From assembly GCA_025201705.1 (NCBI GenBank), contig MU617401.1, positions 1-13,907 of the forward strand: a stretch of DNA of 13,907 bases, read 5' to 3'. The position numbers were made by a program, and so were the translations under genes. The DNA comes from Dissophora ornata (taxonomy: Eukaryota > Mortierellomycota > Mortierellomycetes > Mortierellales > Mortierellaceae). The notes below the pieces were generated by a model. It saw only the letters and a program-made list of their open reading frames with translations. It searched no databases and was not told the DNA's origin. Of this stretch, positions 8,385 to 13,907 are shown in pieces (within the stretch, counting starts at the first letter, position 1; the number at the start of each line of letters is the position of its first letter).

Positions 8385-8566
8385 GCGCACGGACCACATA
8401 ATAAAGTTTGCCAGGGGATAGACGTCCCAGCATTACTAACAGTTCTATAAAAAGGATGGGAGGTCTACCCCATGGTCCGTGCGCGGGTATTTACCTAGGT
8501 TGACTACCCAGCAGTATAGGTAGGCTCTCTACAAAATAATAGGGGTTTACCCTGTGGTCTGTTTGC
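8385..8566. repeat. Inverted repeat plus a degenerate third copy
   Basis: GCGCACGGACCA at 8385-8396 is matched by its exact inverted copy TGGTCCGTGCGC at 8473-8484. Further inward, GGGGATAGACGTCCC pairs loosely with GGGAGGTCTACCCC, so the 100-base segment can fold. A direct, diverged copy of the right arm follows: 8462-8484 (GGTCTACCCCATGGTCCGTG...) versus 8544-8566 (GGTTTACCCTGTGGTCTGTT...). This could be a small MITE or the terminal repeat array of the transposase that starts at 8587. No matching end was found beyond 9972. Confidence 0.6.
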
Positions 8567-8586
8567 AACACAGTGAAAGTGAAACG

Positions 8587-9972
8587 ATGTTATATCCACC
8601 AATGGACGCGGAACTTGGCAGCCTCATTGCGACGCAGAGGACGTTCCTCCATTCCTCCACCAGGACTGGCCAGCCGTGCAGCGGAACCAACTCCACCGCA
8701 CTGAGGTCAAGGAACATTTAGGACATACAAAAGCTCAAGGACTTTGCGCAGCACCGCCTGGGTGTTATCCCGGTGTTCTTCTTCTTGACAGTAATCTTCG
8801 GCTGCAGAGCGTACCCTGGACCTTGCTGCAATGTTGAGAAGGGTATTCTCGCCCTGTGCCTGCTGTTGAAGGGTACTCCGACCACCGACATGTGCGCATT
8901 CCTACCAAAGAGCTCCTTCCATAATGTTCTACAAATACTTCCTCACCAGAGATGTAAATGCCTTGGATGCCAAGCTGACCGCATGCCTTGCCACAATGTG
9001 TTCAAGCATCACTATACGCCTACTCACGTCGCGCTCGGCCAGCCTAGAAGCCTTCAAGCATATTTCTCTGCACCTCGATGGACACGACCTACCTCAATGC
9101 TGAAAAGTCCAACTTGTACTCCTATAAGCTGCGCAAGTCGGGCTTCCGAACTCAAGTATGCTGCAACATGAACAACATGGTCGTATTTGTTTCCCAGTCT
9201 GCCGAATGCCGCTACTTCGATGACTTCACTATGCTCTCCAAAATGGCTATAGACAGGAAGATCTACCGCCTTGATAGCATTGCTCTGAATGGGAGCTATA
9301 CATAGCATCCGGAAGGGATTCTCGCAAGTAGTGAGCAGCTAACCTCTTCGGACTTCAGTCGCCCTGTTCGCAAGCGCAAAGACGTTAAGTTAACAGATGA
9401 GGATAACAGATACGATGCCATGTTTGGCAACTTCCGCTCTAAGATAGAGAGTTACTCCGGGGGCATGCAAACCATACTCACCAAGTTCAGTAACACTGAA
9501 GTGAACAGGTCTCCGAGAATTCAACTTTCTCGCTGCAGTACAAGCTGTGCTGCCTGCTGCTCAACATCATGCGCATGGTGGCTCTACGTAGTATCAGACT
9601 GGGATCCACCACAGCTTCTGGCTCCAAGAGCAATTTGACTATCCAGACTGCAATGCTGTTGCATTCCTTAGCCAGAAGCCTGGGCCAAGTTACAGGGTCA
9701 AGAGCAACGACGCTCGAAGCATCTACAGACTGCAGGATGCATTTCTTAGCCTAGCCCTCACGGCAGCGGATGCTGACCAGGAGATGGTAGATGACAACGA
9801 GTCAGTGTACGAGAGTGATAGGATTTTAGGCCACCACGGTGAAGGCGAGTCTCTAGAATACCGCGTTCTATGGAAGGACTATGATGCCAATGCAGCTACA
9901 TGGGAGCAGCACAGCAACTTCGTGTAGACTCGTGCGATCGAGAACTACTGGAACGCCCTGCGCACATTCTGA
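8587..9972 (+). pseudogene. Decayed DDE_Tnp_4 (PIF/Harbinger-like) transposase with C-terminal chromodomain
   Basis: Fragments in three frames join into one transposase of about 460 residues. The N-terminal part has EKGILALCLLLKGTPTTDMC (8842-8901) and YKYFLTRDVNALDAKLTACL (8930-8989). The catalytic core starts with HLDGHD (9071-9088), then SNLYSYKLRKSGFRTQVCC and CRYFDDFTMLSKM. The second acidic site expected in IALDGGYT reads IALNGSYT, so that Asp is lost. The third site is FGNFRSKIESY (9423-9455). The tail from 9601 contains HSFWLQEQFDYPDCNAVAF and a chromodomain, SVYESDRILGHHGEG followed by EYRVLWKDYDANAATWEQHS. TAG codons interrupt it at 8719, 9303 and 9925. Past the last TAG the frame continues TRAIENYWNALRTF, the usual chromodomain helix, to TGA 9970-9972. 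Such transposases cut and paste DNA, and the chromodomain would target histone marks. Confidence 0.8.
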
Positions 9973-10376
9973 CAGCCTCAAGTATTTGGCAAGGCGATCT
10001 TTTGGAACCAGCATGGTTTCGTCTGGTTAGCCGTATAGCCTCTAAACAATACAGGCTTTTAAAAAACTCGGAGGCAGGACGACACTAGATACTCACGACT
10101 GCAACGAATGATACTGTTGTGTCTTACTAGATACCTGGCCCCCACGTCAAGGGACAACGTTGTGTAGGAAAGGCCACTATATTTCAGTCATTTATTACTA
10201 GCTAGTTTATGTAATGAGGGCCTCAGTCCATTCGAATCACTTGTCATTACAGGGATAGCACTTCTTGCGTTCGGGGTGCCTTGTCTGTCGTTAGGTGATT
10301 CGATTTCTGATGCAGTGCTTCTACTCCGCTACGATGACAAGAAAAACCATCTTAATCACGCCTAAAGACTTCTTAC
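9973..10376. other. Intergenic stretch, nothing clear
   Basis: No protein-like frame, RNA fold or transposon end matching the 8385 repeats was found. The stretch is moderately A/T-rich with short similar words (ACTAGATACTC at 10085, ACTAGATACCT at 10128) but no larger structure. Confidence 0.4.
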
Positions 10377-10544
10377 ATATTGGAGGTTTTGCAACATCTT
10401 CACGTTGCTTGAGTTTGCGCCACCCCTGATCCATCATCTCTATCCCAACCTCTTCAACCATTTGAGAAACATAAGTAATCACCTCTTTTCGGAAATAGTA
10501 GATATCATTATATCTGAAAACCCAGGGTATATTGGAGGTCTTGC
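10377..10544 (+). repeat. Pair of 16-nt direct repeats upstream of a small gene
   Basis: ATATTGGAGGTTTTGC (10377-10392) and ATATTGGAGGTCTTGC (10529-10544) differ at one base and lie 152 bases apart. The second copy ends 9 bases before a TATA box. They may be binding sites for a regulator of the small gene at 10602, or chance remnants. Confidence 0.5.
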
Positions 10545-10553
10545 TACCATGGT

Positions 10554-10561
10554 TATAAAAG
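10554..10561 (+). promoter_or_regulatory. TATA box before the small secreted candidate
   Basis: TATAAAAG lies 48 bases before the ATG at 10602, a spacing similar to the TATA box of the ZZ gene. Confidence 0.45.
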
Positions 10562-10601
10562 ATTTGAAGGGAGAGCCGAGGTCTTGGTGGGGTGGAAAAA
10601 T

Positions 10602-10763
10602 ATGATTTTTAAAAACTCTATTGCCTTCTGCATTGCTACTATCGCTCTTGCTGTGTTGCTGTGTCTGCCCAGGCTGCAGTTATTACCAACAAGGGTTGTT
10701 GGTGGTGTTGATGCTGATGTTGCCTCTGCTTCATTGAGAGCAACGCGTCCAGATCATCGTTAA
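10602..10763 (+). CDS. Candidate small secreted peptide (53 residues)
   Basis: ATG at 10602 opens a 53-codon frame ending in TAA at 10761-10763. The first about 22 residues are signal-peptide-like: Lys at position 4, then a hydrophobic core (NSIAFCIATIALAVLLCL). The rest is small and polar (VVGGVDADVASASLRATRP). A one-base shift within the hydrophobic core (at about 10656) would instead give ALAV followed by AVSAQAAVITNKGCWWC. That contains a textbook A-x-A type signal peptidase site, but then stops. So the copy may carry a frameshift, or the start of the mature part may be altered. TATA box and direct repeats lie upstream. No family is recognised. It would be an exported peptide if real. Confidence 0.35.
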   Translation: MIFKNSIAFCIATIALAVLLCLPRLQLLPTRVVGGVDADVASASLRATRPDHR

Positions 10764-11324
10764 TTTTGTCCTTGTCCCAATCCCAAATTCTTCAGACCCG
10801 TTATCATCCTCCGTTTCCGGGATTTTGGAGGCTTGTTTGATGGCCAGCAGTGGAAAAGGAGATACAGGAAAGCGAGGACGTGGAATCCGTCATGAAGTCT
10901 CTGCTTTGGCAAGTTGGAGATGCATTCGCTGATATGAATGCTGGCTGTGTTAACCATGCGTCGAAGAGCAAGACTAACCTTTGACTTTATCTCGGGGACG
11001 TTTCTGAAGCGACTTCCTTGTGAAGTATTGACCCCCTGTCCACAAGGTCCACCACCGTTTCCTTTGTTGAGACTTAATTTTGTAATCCATGTCCAGTATT
11101 CCGCGCCTTCATTACGACACCATGTTTCATACTCTCTAATGTCCTGAAGAAAGAGGGTGCGAGAACGCTGCATGAGCATCCTGCTCGTTTGTGTACGCAA
11201 ACTCTTTAGCAAATTCAAGCACACTAATTTCCTCTCCTGAGGCCACCCTCTTTCGGAACCACGTCAAGGCTGCGACTGGCTGCGAATCAATGTTGTTGTT
11301 GCCGTTGTATTTCTTTGAATCCAT
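10760..11324 (-). CDS. Unrecognised protein, two overlapping frames
   Basis: From ATG at 11324-11322 the minus strand reads MDSKKYNGNNNIDSQPVAAL, then ISVLEFAKEFAYTNEQDAHA, and stops at 11136. The adjacent frame takes over around 11170 with RTLFLQDIREYETWCRNEGA, then EYWTWITKLSLNKGNGGG and SLALRRMVNTASIHISECI, to a stop at 10760. Together they would give about 185 residues, mostly helical-looking and with no transmembrane segment in the first two thirds. The change of frame may be a mutation or a small intron. A pyrimidine-rich CTCTTTCTTCAG acceptor lies at about 11151-11140 on the coding strand, but no good donor in the right phase was found. Divergent from the F-box gene, with about 190 bases between the two starts. 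No family recognised. Confidence 0.35.
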
Positions 11325-11512
11325 GATGTCCTAATGGTGCTTGCAAAAAGTGACCAAAGTTGGCTTCCAACTGTGGAAATCTTTTTTACTGTTCTAACCA
11401 TCCGCAAGTATCTCTGGTGTGCCCGCTACAATTTCAGACGGCACAAAATGGAGCTCGATTTTTCTCCACACCTTTTGTGTTAGACAGGATCAAACAACGA
11501 CAAGCGTTAAAG

Positions 11513-12447
11513 ATGGACTCCCTGCCATTTGAAGTTTTATGCATTGTCCTAGGCTATTTAGATGTGCTCGATGAATTCAGAATTGCTATGGTGTCTAGAC
11601 GGATGAGATCAGCTGCGATGAGCATGATAGGTGCTACCTTGGCCGACTTTACTGCACTCCCAGTGGCCACCAAAGACAAGTTCCGCGTCAGTGGTATATC
11701 ACCAGACAACATGAAGGTCATCAAGCGCTACCGAGCAATAGACGTGAGCAGGACCAATGTCACCGTCGGAGACATCATGGGACTAATACGATGCGGCATC
11801 ATGGTGATCACGATCCATCAATGCTTTAACATCGATACACGGTCACTTCTTTGGGATCTCCGCAACTATGGTGCAGAAAACCCTGATGTCTTTGTGTCGC
11901 TTCACACTGCACGCAGCAACATACGTATGTGGATAAACCTCAGGACCGACATAGTGCCGTTCTCTGGAAATATTCGCATTTACGATGACAACACGCCTGC
12001 CCACAAGTACGATCTTGTGATGAATATGACACAAAAACCAGGAGAAGTACGTGCCACGTATGCGGTCGTGATACGCGGGACGGCCCACTGGGGAGATGCG
12101 ATGACTGCGGAATGCCTACATGTGTAGAGTGCGAGACCGTTCACTGTAGCTATGGTATGGCCCCGCATAGATGCTGCACTGAATGTGTCGGAGGTACAGG
12201 TGTCCGAACTGCGATACCTCTGAGACCCAGGGACACCATCATTCGTCGTATAATAGTGAAGGTAATGCGATGTAGAATGTGTCCGCGCCGCGCCTGTCGA
12301 GACTGCCCTTATCAGATCACCATGTGCACCGAATGTCGAACCTGGTTATGTCTGGACTGTGCTCGTGACCATACGGGTATACAATGCGATGCAATGGAGC
12401 GATCCCGGGTACTGGACATCTATGCGTATGGTGATTCAACAGAATAA
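11513..12447 (+). CDS. F-box protein with C-terminal cysteine-rich (zinc-binding-like) region
   Basis: ATG at 11513 begins MDS followed by an F-box (LPFEVLCIVLGYLDVLDEF, then RIAMVSRRMRSAAM), the motif that docks to Skp1 in SCF ubiquitin ligases. The middle (residues about 45-137) resembles fungal LRR-type F-box proteins (YRAIDVSRTNVTVGDIMGLI). The C-terminal half, in another frame ending at TAA 12445-12447, is cysteine-rich. It contains STCHVCGRDTRDG, RCDDCGMPTCVECETVHC, HRCCTECV, MRCMCPRRACRDCPY-like clusters and ITMCTECRTWLCLDCARDHT. The repeated CxxC pairs suggest several zinc sites. Removing 11925-12007 joins the halves into 283 residues. The first frame is open from 11360, but the ATG before the F-box is the natural start. 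The substrate is unknown. Confidence 0.7.
11925..12007 (+). other. Candidate 83-nt intron in the F-box gene
   Basis: The F-box frame continues to a stop at 12127 without reaching the cysteine-rich part, while the Cys-rich frame is closed upstream by TGA at 11986-11988. A canonical donor GTATGT at 11925 and acceptor ACAAG ending at 12007 remove that stop and bring the frames into phase (total coding length 852 bases). No strong CTAAC branch motif is seen inside. A 35-nt alternative (12007-12041) also restores phase but is too short for most fungal introns. A frameshift mutation remains possible. Confidence 0.4.
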
Positions 12448-12704
12448 CATGCGACACTGCGGAGAGGTACCGGACGTTCCCATCTCTGGAATCCCTCCTT
12501 CCACATACAATATTAGACAACATCGTTGACCTTGCCAATACTGACCGCTTCGCCAAGACCAGTCAGGCGACCTTACGGGACTGAATAAACATCAGATCAG
12601 TGCTTTGTGTCATCGACACATCCAAGGTTTATCAAACAACGCGCATTGCAGGAAGATGAAATGCTTGCGAACAATAAGGGCGTAATATCAAATTAGACAC
12701 CGGC
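12448..12704. other. 3' flank of the F-box gene with a poly(A) signal
   Basis: AATAAA at 12584-12589 lies 137 bases after the stop codon and is the best candidate poly(A) signal. No other gene or structure is clear before the repeat cluster starts at 12705. Confidence 0.35.
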
Positions 12705-12984
12705 GTGAGATTATATTATTCCAAGGGTTAATCTATTTGACAACCCGGGTTGTTCGTTTTATTCAACAACCGAACGTGTTTTCGTGCTAAGTCCATGTAA
12801 GCACTTTTTCACACCCCCTTGAAAAACTCATTGAAGTTGGCCAAATAGTGCTTGTTCTCGCCACCTCTTTCATGGAGCACCACTCTCACGTTGTTCAAAG
12901 CGACTTTTAAGATGCATTTCATAGGAAATACCAGTTTTTTGTGGGAATAAGAGGCTCGCGGGGGGGGTGAGATTATATTATTCC
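12705..12984 (+). repeat. Two identical element ends and a related mobile-element remnant
   Basis: GTGAGATTATATTATTCC occurs identically at 12705-12722 and 12967-12984. The sequence before the second copy (GGGAATAAGAGGCTCGCGGG...) resembles the right end of the foldback element at 13409-13456 (AAGAATAAGATACTCACGGG...). Within the interval, GCTAAGTCCATGTAA at about 12787-12801 resembles CACTAAGTCCATGTAA in the foldback left arm (13055-13070). So 12723-12984 appears to hold a diverged relative of the foldback element, and 12722 marks the end of yet another copy. The intervening frames have no recognisable protein. Confidence 0.6.
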
Positions 12985-12992
12985 TGTTCAAC

Positions 12993-13456
12993 GGAATAAT
13001 ATATTTTTACCCCCCCGTGAGCATCTTATTCTTACGGGGGTTATCAACTCCTGCACTAAGTCCATGTAAACGTTCCCAAGCTTTGAACGTCAATTGCGCA
13101 ACAACTTTTTATGCTACTCCCTATTCTTCTTAATATATTTCTTTTGCCCGTCTCCATGCCTACCTTCTCATGTAGTTCACTTCTTTTTTCGTCCACTATA
13201 GGTGAACTGAACAGACAATTTAGCACTCTTTGCATGCAAGTGGACATCAAAGTTGATTAAAAAAAGAAGTGAACTACATGAGAAGATAGGCATGGAGACG
13301 GGCAAAATAAATATATTAAGAAGAGTAGGGAGTAGCATAAAAAATTGTTGCGCAATTGACGTTCAAAGATTGGGAACGTTTACATGGACTTAGTGCAGGA
13401 GTTGATGACCCCCGTAAGAATAAGATACTCACGGGGGGGTAAAAATATATTATTCC
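12993..13456. repeat. Foldback element with 197-nt inverted arms
   Basis: The arm 12993-13189 is the reverse complement of 13260-13456 over its whole length, with 7 mismatches that I counted and no net length change (about 96% identity). The arms are separated by a 70-nt loop (13190-13259). Termini are GGAATAATATATTTTTACCC / TATATTATTCC. There is no transposase inside, so it would be a non-autonomous MITE or foldback transposon moved in trans. No clear target-site duplication is visible: TGTTCAAC precedes it and an A-run follows. A transcript would form a near-perfect hairpin. Confidence 0.9.
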
Positions 13457-13475
13457 AAAAAAAAAACCAAGAAAA

Positions 13476-13532
13476 AGATACCCTACTTCAATAGAGAGAC
13501 ATAAAAACAAAATAAGATACTCTACTTCAACA
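13476..13532 (+). repeat. Imperfect direct repeat next to the foldback element
   Basis: AGATACCCTACTTCAATA (13476-13493) and AGATACTCTACTTCAACA (13515-13532) differ at two bases and are 39 bases apart, within an A-rich stretch. They look like a small tandem duplication. Confidence 0.7.
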
Positions 13533-13585
13533 AAAAAAGACAAAGTGGCACCCGAGGCGTTGCCACGGGCACACACTAGTTCCAA

Positions 13586-13596
13586 TATATTATTCC
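13586..13596 (+). repeat. Further copy of the TATATTATTCC element end
   Basis: TATATTATTCC here is the same 11-mer that ends the repeats at 12712-12722, 12974-12984 and 13446-13456, and is inverted at 12993-13003. It probably marks another element terminus, or the outer border of a nested insertion, ending about 57 bases from the tRNA gene. Confidence 0.5.
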
Positions 13597-13652
13597 AAAC
13601 GAAAACACGACCGCGTCCCGGAACGGTCTCCTATTGCTAATCCCTGCAAAAG

Positions 13653-13726
13653 TGTTTGTACTCGGACTTGAACCGAGGACCGTCTGTGTGTTAGACAGAC
13701 GTGATAACCAACTACACCATACAAAC
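13653..13726 (-). tRNA. tRNA-Val (anticodon AAC)
   Basis: The minus strand folds as a full 74-nt cloverleaf. The acceptor stem is GTTTGTA with TACAAAC (7 of 7), with discriminator A at 13653. The D arm is GTGTAGTTGGTTATCAC, the anticodon arm TCTGT-CTAACAC-ACAGA, the variable loop CGGTC, and the T arm CTCGG-TTCAAGT-CCGAG. The anticodon AAC (plus-strand 13690-13692) reads GUU/GUC valine codons after wobble modification to inosine. The D and T arms contain the internal A box and B box for RNA polymerase III. No intron, and CCA is not encoded, as expected in a eukaryotic nucleus. Every stem pairs, so it is likely functional. Confidence 0.95.
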
Positions 13727-13783
13727 GAGTTCATTTAGTTGATGAAAACACTTTTCTCGACACATATTTATTACTATTTATTA

Positions 13784-13820
13784 TCACGTGACATTATTTG
13801 GACGTGGATGCACGTGACAT
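13784..13820. promoter_or_regulatory. Paired CACGTGAC (E-box) sites
   Basis: CACGTGACAT occurs at 13785-13794 and again at 13811-13820, a 26-base spacing. The first is within the palindrome TCACGTGA. CACGTG is the core site of fungal bHLH factors such as Cbf1/Pho4 types. The pair is about 60 bases upstream of the tRNA gene and about 35-60 bases before an ATG at 13853, so it could serve either, more likely a gene continuing to the right. Confidence 0.5.
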
Positions 13821-13907
13821 GTTTTTAGCTGGGAAAGGGTACCACGGAGAAGATGAGGAGGATATACCTGGGAACTATGGAGAGGATGGGGAGGATTGGT
13901 TTTTGGT
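13821..13907 (+). other. Purine-rich window edge, possible gene start
   Basis: From 13841 the + strand is G/A-rich with a loose internal repeat (GGAGAAGATGAGGAGGAT and GGAGAGGATGGGGAGGATT). Two readings stay open to the edge: one from ATG 13853 (MRRIYLGTMERMGRIGFW), and an acidic one without ATG (GYHGEDEEDIPGNYGEDGED). Which, if either, is coding cannot be decided from this end. Confidence 0.25.

Noticed and set aside
9420..9638. Cys-rich stretch (SCAACCSTSCAWW) as a small cysteine-rich protein
   Set aside because: It is the wrong frame of the transposase; the adjacent frame gives the protein-like QYKLCCLLLNIMRMVALRS.
11925..12041. 35-nt intron (12007-12041) in the F-box gene
   Set aside because: It restores the frame but is shorter than typical fungal introns; the 83-nt GTATGT option is preferred.
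13316..13585. 89-codon minus-strand frame with two similar hydrophobic segments
   Set aside because: It is a by-product of the 39-base direct repeat and foldback arm; no gene signals.
12705..13596. Regular repeats as a CRISPR array
   Set aside because: Repeats are irregularly spaced, partly inverted and in a eukaryotic context; they behave as transposon ends.

Overview
The window looks like nuclear DNA of an early-diverging fungus, most likely of the Mucoromycota/Mortierellomycota type. This rests on the gene repertoire (Sel1-repeat protein, ZZ zinc-finger protein, F-box protein), candidate short introns with a CTAAC-type branch site, TATA boxes about 50-60 bases before start codons, a Helitron, and a eukaryotic tRNA-Val. 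The placement is inference. No bacterial operons, Shine-Dalgarno sites or CRISPR arrays are seen.

Layout: (1) 1-211, + strand, the C-terminal end of a Sel1-repeat protein. (2) 353-about 3760, - strand, a decayed Helitron Rep/helicase gene, broken by at least six frame changes and by a large internal deletion between the HUH-Rep and PIF1 helicase modules. (3) 3761-5150, no convincing gene. (4) 5156-5489, a promoter/leader-like stretch followed by a broken short reading frame. (5) 5718-6929, a complete-looking gene (TATA box, one 55-nt candidate intron, poly(A) signal) for a protein with three ZZ zinc fingers. (6) 6955-about 7505, an isolated 3' end of 28S rRNA. (7) 7568-8325, an eroded unrecognised gene. 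(8) 8385-8566, a small family of inverted/direct repeats. (9) 8587-9972, a decayed DDE_Tnp_4 (PIF/Harbinger-like) transposase with a C-terminal chromodomain. (10) 10554-10763, a tiny gene with a TATA box and signal-peptide-like N-terminus. (11) 10760-11324, - strand, an unrecognised reading frame with one frame change. (12) 11513-12447, an F-box gene whose C-terminal cysteine-rich zinc-binding-like region is reached through a candidate 83-nt intron. (13) 12705-13596, a cluster of related mobile-element ends around a 464-bp foldback element with 197-nt arms. (14) 13653-13726, - strand, tRNA-Val(AAC), then two CACGTGAC sites and a purine-rich edge.

Overall this is a repeat-rich, accessory-type region in which three or four plausible host genes (Sel1, ZZ, F-box, small secreted candidate) sit between decayed transposons. 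I see no sign that the genes form one pathway. Sel1, ZZ and F-box are all adaptor/interaction families that tend to be expanded in these fungi. The most interesting items are the foldback cluster, the ZZ protein with its unusual N-terminal half, the F-box plus Cys-rich architecture, and the unrecognised decayed gene next to the rRNA fragment.
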